Shown: one piece after another, positions 27,901 through 37,672 of the stretch
How positions within the stretch are numbered: the stretch's first letter is position 1
How the letters are laid out: each line of letters opens with the position of its first letter
Source of the DNA: Massilia sp. Mn16-1_5
GTDB taxonomy: Bacteria > Pseudomonadota > Gammaproteobacteria > Burkholderiales > Burkholderiaceae_D
Assembly (NCBI RefSeq): GCF_004798585.1
Contig: NZ_PPXQ01000011.1
Coordinates: 124,001-188,000 of the forward strand
Reading direction: 5' to 3'
Length of the DNA stretch: 64,000 nt
Made by a program: the position numbers and the translations under genes
The notes under the pieces: generated by a model
Databases searched by the model: none
Seen by the model: the letters and a program-made list of their open reading frames with translations, nothing else
Told to the model about the DNA's origin: nothing

Positions 27901-29489
27901 CGCTCCTTCTCTTCCTCTTTCTCTTCCTTCTGGCGTGCCTTGATCTCGCGCTCGCGGGCGTCGATCACGGACTGTTCGTAGAAGGAGACGTCGCTCGCCT
28001 TGCGCGCGAAATTCAGCTGGTCGACGGCCGCCGGCAGCGCTCCGGCCAGCGCATAGGATTCGGCCAGCGCCATGTGCTGCAGTGCGATCTTGCCCTGCTT
28101 CGAATAGGCTTTCGCCAGCAGGTCGTACAGTTTCGGATCCTCGCGGTACTGGCGCACCTGCTCGCGCAGGTAGCGCGTGGCGTCGTCCAGCCTGCCGGCA
28201 TTGATCATCGCATCGGCGTACTGGCGCGCCAGCGCGCGCGACAGCGGATAGCGGTAGACGGCCTGTTCGGCATCCTTGACGGCCTGCTGGGCGACGTCCG
28301 CCGGCTGGCCGGGCGCCAGCTTGATCTCCAGGTCGAGCACGGCGAACATGGCGCCACCGTCGCTTTGCGGCGTCGCCGAGAACGTGCCCTCCTTCGGCCT
28401 CAAGGTAGTCCGCGCCTTGTCGTACCAGCTGCGCGCACCTGGCAGGTCGCCTTCCTTCAGGGAGAGGTAAGACAGGCCGTACTGCGCCGCCGCCTGCTGC
28501 TGGCGGTGCTGCTGGGCCAGTTGGGATTGCAGGGTCGTGCGCGTATCGCGCCGTCCGGTCGTGCTCAGGTCTTGCAGCACCCGCGCGCGCGCCTTGGCGA
28601 TGTGGAATTCGATCGAGTCGGGACGTTGCCGGTAAGGCGTTTCGCGGATGCGCGCCTGGATGTCGACGATGCGCTCGCTCGTCAGCGGGTGGCTGCTCAG
28701 AAAAGCGGGGATTTCGCCATACACCTTGGTCGCTCCCTGCAGGCGCTTGAAGAAGGCCACCATGCCCGAGGTGTCGTAGCCGCCCGCGCTCATGATCTGG
28801 AAACCGACGCGGTCGGCTTCGCGTTCGGCGTCGCGGCTGAAGCTGAGCTGGCGCGACACGGCCAGCCCCTGCCCGCCCATCACCACGCCCATGGCGGCAT
28901 CCGGGCTGGCCTTGGCCGCCAGCGCCGCCAGGATCAGCGCGGCGATCGGCAGCAGCGCATCCTGGCGCTGCTGGCCCAGCATGCGGGCGATGTGGCGCTG
29001 CGAAACGTGGCCGATCTCGTGCGACACCACCGAGGCCAGTTCCGATTCGGTCTGCGCCGCCAGCAGCAGGCCCGAGTGGACGCCGATGAAGCCGCCCGGC
29101 AGCGCGAACGCATTGATCGCGCCGTCGCGCACGGCGAAAAAGCTGAAGTCGGCGTTCGTTTCGCCGCGCGTGCCCGGCATCGCATCGACCAGGGCGCCGC
29201 CGAAATTATTCAGGTATTCGGCGATCGCATCGTCGTCGAGGTAATCGCGGTCGCCCCGCACCTCGCGCATGATGGCTTCGCCGAGTTTGCGCTCGACGAC
29301 CGGCGACAGGTCTGCGCGCGCGGTGTCGCCCAGGGTCGGCAGGCGCGCAGTGGCGGGACCAGCGACGGGGCCGTTGTTGAACGATTGGGCAGGCGCCAGT
29401 GCCGGAGCAAATCCGGTCGCGGTGGCCGTGAACAGCACGGCCAGCGAACGGCGCCAACGGGTGGCGGCAGGATGAGAGGTCGAGTTCAC
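27897..29489 (-). CDS. M48-family metalloprotease with TPR-like C-terminus (BepA-like)
   Basis: A 530-residue exported protease. An N-terminal signal sequence (about residues 1-35) leads into an M48 domain with the zinc motif [18 protein letters not shown] (HExxH) near residue 180 and the third ligand in ADRVGFQIM. The C-terminal half is alpha-helical and resembles tetratricopeptide repeats, as in BepA/YfgC, which degrades stalled outer-membrane proteins. The C-terminus is a charged Lys/Glu tail that runs straight into the stop codon contributed by the REPIN. The gene is divergent from moaC. Confidence 0.88.
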   Translation of the reverse strand: MNSTSHPAATRWRRSLAVLFTATATGFAPALAPAQSFNNGPVAGPATARLPTLGDTARADLSPVVERKLGEAIMREVRGDRDYLDDDAIAEYLNNFGGALVDAMPGTRGETNADFSFFAVRDGAINAFALPGGFIGVHSGLLLAAQTESELASVVSHEIGHVSQRHIARMLGQQRQDALLPIAALILAALAAKASPDAAMGVVMGGQGLAVSRQLSFSRDAEREADRVGFQIMSAGGYDTSGMVAFFKRLQGATKVYGEIPAFLSSHPLTSERIVDIQARIRETPYRQRPDSIEFHIAKARARVLQDLSTTGRRDTRTTLQSQLAQQHRQQQAAAQYGLSYLSLKEGDLPGARSWYDKARTTLRPKEGTFSATPQSDGGAMFAVLDLEIKLAPGQPADVAQQAVKDAEQAVYRYPLSRALARQYADAMINAGRLDDATRYLREQVRQYREDPKLYDLLAKAYSKQGKIALQHMALAESYALAGALPAAVDQLNFARKASDVSFYEQSVIDAREREIKARQKEEKEEEKER

Positions 29490-29566
29490 GATGCTATGAT
29501 AACCCCATCCGCAGGCGCTTTGCCGCAGCCCGAAACACTTTCTTACCCAAGCATACCAAGCTCACC

Positions 29567-30079
29567 ATGACTCCATCCGATCCGACGCCCGGGCCCGAGG
29601 GCCTGACCCATTTCGACAGCGCCGGCCAGGCCCACATGGTCGACGTCGGCGCCAAGGACGAGACCCACCGCGTCGCCGTCGCCGCCGGCACCATCCGCAT
29701 GCAGCCGGAAACATTGGCCCTGATCCAGTCCGGCAACGCGAAAAAGGGCGACGTGCTCGGCATCGCCCGCATCGCCGCCATCATGGCCGCCAAGCGCACC
29801 AGCGACCTGATCCCCCTGTGCCACCCACTCGCGCTGACCCGCGTCGCCGTCGATTTCGAGATCGACGAGGCCGCCAGCAGCGTCCACTGCCGCGCGCAGG
29901 TGGAGCTGCGCGGCAAGACCGGGGTCGAGATGGAGGCGCTGACCGCGGTGCAGATCGGTTTGCTGACGATTTACGACATGTGCAAGGCGGTCGACCGGGG
30001 GATGGTCATGACGAATGTGCGGGTGCTGGAAAAGCACGGTGGCAAATCCGGAGACTGGACGGCTGACCTCGATATGTGA
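29567..30079 (+). CDS. moaC: Cyclic pyranopterin monophosphate synthase
   Basis: A 170-residue enzyme of molybdenum cofactor biosynthesis that rearranges the MoaA product to cPMP. Motifs: [58 protein letters not shown], and the C-terminal [12 protein letters not shown]. Length is normal (about 160). No other moa gene is adjacent. The start at 29567 gives a normal N-terminus, and it is divergent from the M48 protease with 77 bases between starts. Confidence 0.95.
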   Translation: MTPSDPTPGPEGLTHFDSAGQAHMVDVGAKDETHRVAVAAGTIRMQPETLALIQSGNAKKGDVLGIARIAAIMAAKRTSDLIPLCHPLALTRVAVDFEIDEAASSVHCRAQVELRGKTGVEMEALTAVQIGLLTIYDMCKAVDRGMVMTNVRVLEKHGGKSGDWTADLDM

Positions 30080-30089
30080 GTCCGCTACG

Positions 30090-31997
30090 TCAGAGCGGTG
30101 GCCGGACCCGCAGCTCCGGACTGGGAACCGGCTTGAACCCGGTATGGGCTCCTTTGCTGCCGCTTGCGAACAGCGCCAGGGCTGCCAGGGCGCGCCGCAA
30201 TTCGTCCGCCTGCTGCTGCGTCAGCGGTCCCTCGTAGCCGGGCGGCGCCGGACTGGGGCCGCCCTGCTCGGGGGCCAGCATGGCGCGATCGATCAGGGTA
30301 TCGAAGTCCGTCACCCAGGAGCTGCGTGGATCGATCGCCTGCGTCACCCCGGGAATCCTGGCTTCGATCATCTTGAGCAGGACGCTGAGCCTGACGAAGC
30401 GCTGCTCATCCCAGCCCGCACTGGAACGCTCGGGCGAGGCGGCGTTGTCGAAACGCGCCAGCAAGGCTTGCGCGGCAGCTTCGCCCCGCTGGCTGACGCG
30501 CGTAATCGTCTCGGCATCCATATTCAAGTTCATGCCGCCTTCGTCTTCTTCCAGCCTGACCCGGGCAATGCGGTCGCGCACGCCGGGCATGCGTGCCAGG
30601 GTATTGTCGTTCCAGTTCTGCATGGTGCGCACGATGGCGGACAGGAAGCCCCCGAAGCGCGACGCGGGGGACGATTCCTCGGCGAAACAGTTCCACCGCT
30701 CGCCGTATCCCTTCTCGTACTGCTCCGGCAGATAGACCTCGTCGCGGCCCGCGATTTTCGGTTCGAGACTGACGCCGAATGTGGGCCACAGCGGCACCAG
30801 CCCATCGAACAGGTGCATGGGGAAGTTCGAGCTGATGCCGCCGTCGGAGAACCAGCAACACGCGAAATGGCGCTTCCCCTTCGGCGCATCGTGATTGATG
30901 GCCCAGAGCGGCACGGCCGACAGCAGGAACGGAAAGCTCAGGCTCATCCTGGCGGCGAGCAGGACCGGCAGGTCGCGTGATGGCGGCAGTGTGCGCAGGC
31001 CGAGCGCGCGGCCCTCCGCTTCGGCCGGGTCCGATTCTTCACGCCCCGGCTCGACCTGATAAGGCTCACTGTGGGACCGCATCCACGCGAGCACGTCGGC
31101 GGGAAGATAGTCGACCAGTTCGTCCGGACGAAAATAGAGCCGGTCGCGCTGGCGAAAGCGCGTGGCACCCTGCTCTTCCTGAGCCAGCGGGAAAATGTAG
31201 GGCCGTCCGTGAGCGAGATTGGTCGAGAAGATCTGCAGGTCGATCGAACGTATCGGCTGGGCCAGGCTGGCCTTCTCGATCCACGGCGGCGGAAATCCGG
31301 GCGCATCCCACAAGTCCCCGAAGGTCAGGGGATCGACGTCCGGCCCAAGTCCGGCGGCGCGCTGGATCTGCTCATGCAGCCAGGGCGTGAGGGCCGGGTT
31401 ACCCGCCTCCAGGCCGAGGCCCCGGCACAGGCCGAAGCCGTTCGCCGGCATCTTGCGGGTGATGTCGAGATACACCCAGAAGCCGATGGACAGCAGCAAC
31501 GCGAGCGGCACCAGCAGCACGGCGCCGAGCAGGCCGGCGCCCCACTGGAATACGGCCAGGGCGGCGACGATACTGGCCAGCGTTGCCGGCCAGTATGCCA
31601 TCAGCAAGCCGGCAAGGACGGCAGCGATGCGCCGGTAGGTTCCCCGGCTGTTCAGCGCGAACACCAGAGTGAAGAACAGGCGCCGCGTGCCCGGCTGTGC
31701 CTGGAACAGGCTGAGCAGCCTGCTCTTGTTTGTGCCGGGCAGTCGTTCCTGGAGTTTGTCGGGCAACTGCGCCAGGCTGTCGAAACTGGCCCGCGTATTG
31801 TTCTTTCTTCGGTTCAGTTCGGCAGCGGCAGTCATGGCCGCTGCGATTGCTCCGGCGGAGGTGCCGCCGATACTCTTGAACCGGTAGCGTGCAGCCAGCA
31901 AGGCGATCGCTTTCGGGTACACGATGCCGCTGGTGAGGCCGCCCTTCATGACCAGGTCGCAAAACCGGTCTGGTGGCGCGTCGGTCGATCTGTCCAT
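30090..31997 (-). CDS. Patatin-like phospholipase with central membrane segments
   Basis: A 635-residue protein starting at the ATG at 31995-31997, which follows GAGGG. The patatin catalytic site is present: the oxyanion loop VMKGGLTSGIVYP, the nucleophile GTSAG near residue 45, and the dyad DGG in WFSDGGISSNFP near residue 395. Two hydrophobic segments around residues 110-165 suggest membrane association. The remaining C-terminal half is hydrophilic. It probably acts as a phospholipase A; the acyl substrate is unknown. It is divergent from a lipoprotein hydrolase, 207 bases away, and convergent with moaC. Confidence 0.85.
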   Translation of the reverse strand: MDRSTDAPPDRFCDLVMKGGLTSGIVYPKAIALLAARYRFKSIGGTSAGAIAAAMTAAAELNRRKNNTRASFDSLAQLPDKLQERLPGTNKSRLLSLFQAQPGTRRLFFTLVFALNSRGTYRRIAAVLAGLLMAYWPATLASIVAALAVFQWGAGLLGAVLLVPLALLLSIGFWVYLDITRKMPANGFGLCRGLGLEAGNPALTPWLHEQIQRAAGLGPDVDPLTFGDLWDAPGFPPPWIEKASLAQPIRSIDLQIFSTNLAHGRPYIFPLAQEEQGATRFRQRDRLYFRPDELVDYLPADVLAWMRSHSEPYQVEPGREESDPAEAEGRALGLRTLPPSRDLPVLLAARMSLSFPFLLSAVPLWAINHDAPKGKRHFACCWFSDGGISSNFPMHLFDGLVPLWPTFGVSLEPKIAGRDEVYLPEQYEKGYGERWNCFAEESSPASRFGGFLSAIVRTMQNWNDNTLARMPGVRDRIARVRLEEDEGGMNLNMDAETITRVSQRGEAAAQALLARFDNAASPERSSAGWDEQRFVRLSVLLKMIEARIPGVTQAIDPRSSWVTDFDTLIDRAMLAPEQGGPSPAPPGYEGPLTQQQADELRRALAALALFASGSKGAHTGFKPVPSPELRVRPPL

Positions 31998-32204
31998 GGA
32001 AGTCCCTCTGCATGCGCGCGACGAACGATTGGTTTCAAACAGATCTTGACTATCTTTACCCGTCCTGCATAGCATAGGGTCACGCTCAGCCCTGCGCAAG
32101 ACCGATCTGCACATGACTTGCCACTCGCCCGGCTCTGCAACTTTGCAGCGTAGCGACGGTCTGACAGGAAGCGGCAGAGATAAGGATTTCACTGCGGAGG
32201 CGGT
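31998..32204. promoter_or_regulatory. Divergent promoter region of the patatin and lipoprotein hydrolase genes
   Basis: A 207-base gap between two genes that start in opposite directions. I see no clear sigma-70 pair and no strong palindrome. A shared control region would be expected if the two enzymes act together. Confidence 0.4.
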
Positions 32205-33557
32205 ATGTCGGCCAGTCGTTTTCGCGCAACGCTTTGGCTCTTGCTGGTGGCAGGCTGGCTGGCCGGATGCGTGCCCTTGCGGCCTTATCACACGGTGCAG
32301 CGCGCCCCGGTGGCGATCGGGGCGTCGAATACCGCGCAGCCCGATGTCCGGACGCCCTGCTACCAGCCGCCGGACACCGCAAACGGCGGCGCCTGCGTGC
32401 GCTTCGTCGAATACGACGACTTCGGCAATCTTTTCAACCGGGCGCAGCTGGACGAAACCGTCGAAGCGGCCCGCCGCGTGGCCGAAGCCGGCGGCATCGT
32501 CGTCGTTTACGTGCACGGCTGGGAACACAATGCATCCGATGGCGACCACGACCTGATCGCGTTTCACCGGGCAATGCAGAACGCGCAGGCGCTCGACATC
32601 CAGTACGGCGACAAACGGACCATCCTCGGGATTTACGTCGGATGGCGAGGACAATCGGTCAGCGTGCCGGGAATCAGCAAGACGACCTTCTGGGAGCGCA
32701 AGACGACCGCGCAAGCGGTGGGCGACGGCGGGGTGTTCGAGCTGTTTCGCAAGCTTGCCGACCAGCGCGAGCTTTTCCGCAATTCGCGCCTGGTCCTGGT
32801 TGGCCACAGTTTCGGCGCCGCGGTCACGTACGCCTCGGTATCGCATTCGCTCATGGACCAGATCATCGACGATCCGAAAGACGCCAGCCAGGACGGCGGC
32901 GAGACGCGCAACCGCCGCAAGCGCTGGGATATGGTCGTGCTGGTCAATGCCGCGTTCGAAGCGATGCAGGTGCGCCCCCATTTCGAGCTGGCCCGCTCGC
33001 GGCGCTACCTGCAGAACCAGCTGCCGCACCTGATCCTGATTACCTCGCAGGCGGACTGGGCGACCCGGATCGCCTTTCCGCTGGGGCGCTTTTTCCGCTC
33101 GACGCTGAACAAATATGCCGACCCCGAGTCCGACGATCTATACGAGACGGCGATCGGACATTACATACCGTACGTTACCCATCAACTGAGCGCCGAGGAT
33201 GACTGCAGGCGCTTCCTCCAGGGACCGCCGGTGCCGCCCATGCCGGACAAGCTCGGGACCGTTGTGGAAGCAAAATACTTTTGTTTCGACGACAAGCGCG
33301 CAATGCTTCCCGACAGCACGGGGAAGCATGCGGCCAGGCCGGTCCTGCTTACCCGCTGCGACGCGTCCGGCGACTGCAGCCAGGTCGCGGGCGAGCACAC
33401 CATGCTTGCCCCGCCACACATGCCGATCATGAACATCCGTACCACCTCCGACATCATGAGCGGCCATAACGATATCTGGAACCCGACGATGCAGGGATTC
33501 CTGGTCCAGCTGATGCTGTATATCGTCGAGGGGCCGCAGCAGCACCCCACACGCTGA
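32205..33557 (+). CDS. Lipoprotein alpha/beta hydrolase, substrate unknown
   Basis: A 450-residue predicted lipoprotein with a lipobox (AGWLAGC, cysteine about residue 22). The alpha/beta-hydrolase features are GGIVVVYVHGWEHNA (oxyanion strand, about residue 100) and the nucleophile elbow LVGHSFGAAVTYAS (serine about 200). I cannot place the acid and the histidine with certainty. The C-terminal part (about residue 330 on) has four cysteines and no recognisable domain. It is divergent from the patatin gene; the two may share a lipid-related role. The start is an ATG at 32205, preceded by GGAGG. Confidence 0.75.
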   Translation: MSASRFRATLWLLLVAGWLAGCVPLRPYHTVQRAPVAIGASNTAQPDVRTPCYQPPDTANGGACVRFVEYDDFGNLFNRAQLDETVEAARRVAEAGGIVVVYVHGWEHNASDGDHDLIAFHRAMQNAQALDIQYGDKRTILGIYVGWRGQSVSVPGISKTTFWERKTTAQAVGDGGVFELFRKLADQRELFRNSRLVLVGHSFGAAVTYASVSHSLMDQIIDDPKDASQDGGETRNRRKRWDMVVLVNAAFEAMQVRPHFELARSRRYLQNQLPHLILITSQADWATRIAFPLGRFFRSTLNKYADPESDDLYETAIGHYIPYVTHQLSAEDDCRRFLQGPPVPPMPDKLGTVVEAKYFCFDDKRAMLPDSTGKHAARPVLLTRCDASGDCSQVAGEHTMLAPPHMPIMNIRTTSDIMSGHNDIWNPTMQGFLVQLMLYIVEGPQQHPTR

Positions 33558-33614
33558 TCTGCGCGTGCGCTGCGTCGGCTGGCGCGCCCCGCATGGCCAC
33601 GCCAGCCGGCCTCC

Positions 33615-33947
33615 TCACTTCGCCTGCTGCACACTCCCCATCCACGCCTGGGTGAACGCCCGGCCGAGCATACCGACCGCCTGGCCATTCGCATCCGCAA
33701 AGCGCTCCATCGACTGCTGCTGGACCGACAAAGCGTTCTTCGCCAGCGCGTCGGTACAGGCTTGCGCTGCGCTGATGAAGGCGCGCAGCGTGTGTTCCTG
33801 AATGATGCCCGCTGAGCTAAGCATCAGCTGTTGTGTGTTCGCCCGTACGGCGTCCCGGTACAGGCCGACCACATCAGGCCACAGCCTGAACAGTGGGAAC
33901 GGCAGGGTGGGAAATGTGTGGCTCGGGTGTGCGCTCATCGTTGACAT
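33615..33947 (-). CDS. Small helical phasin-like protein
   Basis: A 110-residue protein without a signal peptide. The start ATG at 33945-33947 follows AGGAGA; an earlier in-frame start lacks it. The sequence is mostly amphipathic helix (NTQQLMLSSAGIIQEHTLRA, then LAKNALSVQQQSMERFADAN), with no cysteine motif, as in phasins that coat polyhydroxyalkanoate granules. No PHA enzyme is adjacent, so the phasin call is tentative. Confidence 0.5.
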   Translation of the reverse strand: MSTMSAHPSHTFPTLPFPLFRLWPDVVGLYRDAVRANTQQLMLSSAGIIQEHTLRAFISAAQACTDALAKNALSVQQQSMERFADANGQAVGMLGRAFTQAWMGSVQQAK

Positions 33948-34119
33948 GCTGTTCTCCTGGTGGACGGAATCGGCAAGCCGCCGCATTGTGCGGCGCAACA
34001 TCGAGTCTACTCTTCGATGAAGCGAGTTGTCATCTGCTTACCCGTGTTAAATTGCCGGGTTTGGCGGCGCATTTCCACGCGGCCTGCGACAAGACCCAAG
34101 AGACCTTGAAGAGGAATAG

Positions 34120-36180
34120 ATGAAACGACGTTTGTTAGTGATGGTGATGGCATTGGCTGCAGGCAACGCCCTTGCCGCCCCGCGCGGCTTCACGGTGGAA
34201 GACCTGGTCAACCTGGAACGGGTCGGCAACCCGGCGGTGTCGCCCGACGCGGGCCGCGTCGTCTACACCGTGCGCCGCACCGATCTCGACAAGAACCGCG
34301 GCCACACCAGCTTGTGGATGGCTGACCTGCGCGCTGGCAGCGCACCGAAAGCGCTGGTCAACCACGACAGCAGCAGCCTCGATCCGGAGTGGTCGCCTGC
34401 CGGCGACGCCGTGTATTTCCTGTCCACCCGCTCCGGCAGCGCCCAGGTCTGGCGCCAGGCCACCTCCGGCGGCGAGCCGGTCCAGGTGACGAATTTACCG
34501 CTCGATGTCGACAATTTCCGCGTCTCGCCTACGGGCGAGCGCATCGCCTTCAGCCTGGCCGTGTTCCGCGATTGCGCCGACCTCGCCTGCACCAGGGACC
34601 GCATGGAAGCGCAAGCCAAGAACAAGGCGAGCGGCCGCGTGTATGACCGCCTGTTCGTGCGCCACTGGGACACCTGGGCCGACGGCCGCAATGCCGTGCT
34701 GTTCTCGGCGCCGCTGGACGCCAGCGGCCGCGTGAGCGCCGCCCCGGTCAGCCTGTCGGGCTCGCTCGACGGCGACGTGCCCTCGAAGCCCTTCGGCGAC
34801 CGCGAGGAATACCGCTTCAGCCCGGACGGCAAGACCATCGTGTTCTCGGCGCGCATTGCCGGTAAAACGGAGGCCTGGTCGACCAACTTCGACCTGTACA
34901 GCGTGCCGGCGGCGGGCAATGCCGCGCCGCGCAACCTGACGGCGGACAATCCGGCCTGGGATACCAAGGGCGTGTTCTCGCCGGACGGCCGCACCCTCGC
35001 CTATCTGGCGATGGCGCGCCCCGGTTTCGAGGCCGACCGCTTCCAGATCATGCTGATGGATGTCGCCAGCGGCAAAAAGCGCAAGCTCGCCGAAAGCTGG
35101 GACCGCTCCGCCGGCGCCCTGCAGTGGAGCGCGGACGGCAAGACGCTGGTGGTCGACGCCGAAGATGTCGGCCAGCATCGCCTGTTCGCGATCGACGTCG
35201 CCGGCGGCAAGGTGGCGGCGCTGACCGGCCAGGGCTCGATCGGCGGCTTCGACATGCGCCGTGACACCATCGCCTACACGCTGGCGACGCTGTCCTCGCC
35301 GGCCCAGCTTTATTCGACGTCGCTGCGTTCCACACTGCGCGCCACGCCGAAACAGCTGACCAACAATAATGCGGACAAACTGGCCGACGTGCGCTTCGGC
35401 GAGTATGAACAGTTTTCGTTTGCCGGCGCGAACGGCGACACCGTCCACGGCTATGTCATGAAGCCGTGGAACGCCCAGCCCGGCGTCAAGTATCCGATCG
35501 CCTTCCTGGTGCATGGCGGCCCCCAGGGCAGCTTCGGCAATGCCTGGAGCTACCGCTGGAATCCGCAGGTGTATGCGGGCGCCGGCTATGCGGCGGTCTT
35601 CATCGACTTCCACGGCTCGACCGGCTACGGCCAGAAGTTCACCGACGCCATCAGCGGCGACTGGGGCGGCGCCCCGCTGGTCGACCTGCAAAAAGGGCTG
35701 GACGCGGCCGTGAAGAAGTTTGCCTGGCTGGACCGTGGCCGCAGCTGCGCGCTCGGCGCTTCCTACGGCGGCTACATGATGAACTGGATCGAGGGTAACT
35801 GGTCCGACGGCTTCAAGTGCATCGTCAACCACGACGGCGTGTTCGACACGCGCGGCATGGCCTATTCGACGGAAGAGCAATGGTTCACCGACTGGGAAAA
35901 CGGCGGCGCCTATTTCGCCGTGCCCGAGCAGCACGAGCGCTTCAATCCGGTCCACCACGTGAACAAGTGGAAGACGCCGATGCTGGTGATCCAGGGCGAC
36001 CTCGACTTCCGCATCCCGACCGCCCAGGGCCTTTCTACCTTTACCGCCCTGCAGCGCAAGGGTATCGAGAGCAAGCTGCTGGTGTTCCCGGACGAAAACC
36101 ACTGGGTGCTGAAACCGGCCAATTCTCTGCTCTGGCATCATACGGTGATCGGTTGGCTCGACCAGCATTTGAAACAGTGA
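34120..36180 (+). CDS. S9-family prolyl oligopeptidase-like peptidase (first copy)
   Basis: A 686-residue serine peptidase. An N-terminal signal peptide (MKRRLLVMVMALAAGNALAA) predicts export. Residues about 30-420 form a beta-propeller-type region with repeated DG-rich strands. The C-terminal hydrolase domain has the nucleophile in LGASYGGYMMNW (serine about 548), an aspartate in QGDLDFRIP (about 629) and a histidine in DENHWVL (about 661). The family cleaves dipeptides or acylated residues from short peptides. It stands alone and ends at a terminator. A second, different S9 gene lies at 50510. Confidence 0.9.
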   Translation: MKRRLLVMVMALAAGNALAAPRGFTVEDLVNLERVGNPAVSPDAGRVVYTVRRTDLDKNRGHTSLWMADLRAGSAPKALVNHDSSSLDPEWSPAGDAVYFLSTRSGSAQVWRQATSGGEPVQVTNLPLDVDNFRVSPTGERIAFSLAVFRDCADLACTRDRMEAQAKNKASGRVYDRLFVRHWDTWADGRNAVLFSAPLDASGRVSAAPVSLSGSLDGDVPSKPFGDREEYRFSPDGKTIVFSARIAGKTEAWSTNFDLYSVPAAGNAAPRNLTADNPAWDTKGVFSPDGRTLAYLAMARPGFEADRFQIMLMDVASGKKRKLAESWDRSAGALQWSADGKTLVVDAEDVGQHRLFAIDVAGGKVAALTGQGSIGGFDMRRDTIAYTLATLSSPAQLYSTSLRSTLRATPKQLTNNNADKLADVRFGEYEQFSFAGANGDTVHGYVMKPWNAQPGVKYPIAFLVHGGPQGSFGNAWSYRWNPQVYAGAGYAAVFIDFHGSTGYGQKFTDAISGDWGGAPLVDLQKGLDAAVKKFAWLDRGRSCALGASYGGYMMNWIEGNWSDGFKCIVNHDGVFDTRGMAYSTEEQWFTDWENGGAYFAVPEQHERFNPVHHVNKWKTPMLVIQGDLDFRIPTAQGLSTFTALQRKGIESKLLVFPDENHWVLKPANSLLWHHTVIGWLDQHLKQ

Positions 36181-36205
36181 TTTTCGCAATTTGACCCGAA
36201 ATCGA

Positions 36206-36228
36206 CCCGCCGCAAGGCGGGTTTTTTT
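36206..36228 (+). terminator. Rho-independent terminator after the S9 peptidase
   Basis: CCCGCC (36206-36211) pairs with GGCGGG (36216-36221) and is followed by seven T (36222-36228), 26 bases past the stop. Confidence 0.9.
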
Positions 36229-36323
36229 ACGACAGGCGTCAAATTAATTGCTTTTGATTATCGAATGCAGTGATATCATGCTCGCCTTGCCGGGCATCCG
36301 CCCTTATTTTCAGTACGCTTAAC

Positions 36324-37034
36324 ATGCAGGCCGGACAGGCGAACGAGCTCAAACCCCAGGATGTCGATTTCGAGACCATGAATCTCCAGGTCGGCACGCG
36401 CCTGCAGCTCATCACTCACCGCCGCGTCAAGCCGGTGCAGCACTTCTCGAGCCTGATCGGCTACATCAAGGATGAGTACATCATCCTCAAGATCCCGATG
36501 GAAAGCGGTGCGCCCATCGCATTGGCCGAGGGCGAGCGCCTGACGATCCGCGTGTTTTCGGGCATCAAGGTCTGCTCCTTCGCCTGCACGGTCGAGCGCG
36601 TGTTTGCGCGGCCCCTGTTCTACGTCCATGTTTCCTTCCCGACCTCGGTGCAAGGCACCAGCCTGCGCACGGCGATGCGGGTCAAGGTCGACCTGCCGGC
36701 CCAGATCCAGGGCAGCGGCACCCATAACAGGCCGCTGGCCTGCACGATCCTGAACCTGTCGGTAAGCGGCGCCCTGGTGGTGTCTCCCTATCGCCTGCCG
36801 GCCGACGAAGAGCAGATCGCGCTGCAGTTCTCGCTGAAGGCGCCGCCCGACGACCAGGAAGTCAAGGTGTCGACGCGGGCGGCAATCCGTAACGTCAACG
36901 TCGCCAAGACGGCCGCCGATACCGACCTGTACACCTATGGCTTGCAGTTCATCGACCTCGACCCGGGCCACTACACGCTGCTGCAGAACATGACCTACGA
37001 GGCGCTGCTGGCGGACCGGCAGAAGATCGTCTGA
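36324..37034 (+). CDS. YcgR-like flagellar brake / PilZ protein
   Basis: A 236-residue cytoplasmic protein with an N-terminal YcgR-type domain (about residues 1-110) and a C-terminal PilZ domain (about 115-230). The c-di-GMP motif is present as RTAMR (RxxxR, about residue 112) and NLSVSGA (the D/NxSxxG part, about 143). Such proteins bind c-di-GMP and slow flagellar rotation. Start ATG at 36324, since the extra 18 upstream residues are unlike the family. It ends at a terminator shared with the end of the first pilin gene. The nearby GGDEF-EAL protein at 12534 could feed it. Confidence 0.85.
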   Translation: MQAGQANELKPQDVDFETMNLQVGTRLQLITHRRVKPVQHFSSLIGYIKDEYIILKIPMESGAPIALAEGERLTIRVFSGIKVCSFACTVERVFARPLFYVHVSFPTSVQGTSLRTAMRVKVDLPAQIQGSGTHNRPLACTILNLSVSGALVVSPYRLPADEEQIALQFSLKAPPDDQEVKVSTRAAIRNVNVAKTAADTDLYTYGLQFIDLDPGHYTLLQNMTYEALLADRQKIV

Positions 37035-37059
37035 GACACGCCTTATTCCATATGAAGGA

Positions 37060-37085
37060 CCCCGCTGCGGCGGGGTTTTCTTTTT
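37060..37085 (+). terminator. Terminator of the PilZ gene
   Basis: CCCCGC (37060-37065) pairs with GCGGGG (37070-37075) and is followed by TTTTCTTTTT on the plus strand. The minus-strand side has no T-run, so it suits the PilZ gene rather than pilin 1. Confidence 0.85.
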
Positions 37086-37091
37086 GGACAA

Positions 37092-37547
37092 TCAGCCGGC
37101 CTTACCCTTGCAGACGGCTTCCGGGCCGATCTGCTTTTGCGGAACCGTGGGCGCGCTGCAGCTCCAGGCGCCGCTGTCCTTGTCGCGGGTGAGCGTGATG
37201 GTCTGGTCCTTGACGCTCACGGGACCGGCCACGATCTGGCAGCTCAGGCTGGCGGCGTCGGCGTCCGCGCTCGCGCCGAACTTGCAGTTGGCGGTCGGCT
37301 TGTCGGCGGCGGCCAGGCCGATATCCTGCGGCTGGGTGACAGTCTCGCCATCGTTGAGGCGGGTATCGATGCCGACCTTGCCGGCCGCGACTTCCGCCAG
37401 GGCCACGCCGAACTTCGCTTTCGCCATGTAGTCCTGGTAGGCCGGGATGGCGATCGTCACCAGGATGCCGATGATGGCGACGACGATCATCAGTTCGACC
37501 AGGGTAAAGCCTGCTTCTTTCTTCCTTACAATGCGCGTGCTTGTCAC
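37092..37547 (-). CDS. pilA: Type IV pilin, copy 1 (divergent, without sigma-54 promoter)
   Basis: A 151-residue prepilin starting at GTG 37545-37547, six bases after GGAGG. The leader ends RIVRKKEAG, with the prepilin peptidase cut before [27 protein letters not shown]. Four cysteines in the globular part (CKF, SC, WSC and AVC) match copies 2 and 3. It differs from them in its leader and contains an ADADAASL insertion. Unlike its siblings it has no sigma-54 promoter in the 125 bases upstream, where only the terminator of copy 2 lies. Expression may therefore be low or depend on read-through. Confidence 0.88.
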   Translation of the reverse strand: MTSTRIVRKKEAGFTLVELMIVVAIIGILVTIAIPAYQDYMAKAKFGVALAEVAAGKVGIDTRLNDGETVTQPQDIGLAAADKPTANCKFGASADADAASLSCQIVAGPVSVKDQTITLTRDKDSGAWSCSAPTVPQKQIGPEAVCKGKAG

Positions 37548-37632
37548 GGTGATCCTCCGGTAAGTTGAAGAGTCCGAAACGATAACCGTGGCTGCCGGAG
37601 CACGATTGAGGCGGCGCAGCCAAAAACAAAAA

Positions 37633-37648
37633 CCCCGCCGAAGCGGGG
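37633..37648 (-). terminator. Terminator of pilin copy 2
   Basis: CCCCGC (37633-37638) pairs with GCGGGG (37643-37648), followed on the minus strand by TTTTTGTTTTTG. It lies 25 bases past the copy 2 stop. Confidence 0.9.
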
Positions 37649-37672
37649 TTCTTGAGTCAGGCAAGGCCGAAA

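Noticed and set aside
30090..31997. Patatin gene as an anti-phage effector (CapV/CBASS-like).
   Set aside because: No nucleotide cyclase, Cap2/Cap3 or other defence gene is adjacent; neighbours are moaC and a lipoprotein hydrolase.
30090..33029. A 979-codon open frame on the minus strand that would extend the patatin gene across the divergent lipoprotein gene.
   Set aside because: The part beyond 31997 is antisense to a gene with a clear signal peptide and hydrolase motifs, and contains no patatin-like sequence. A ribosome site sits before the ATG at 31997.
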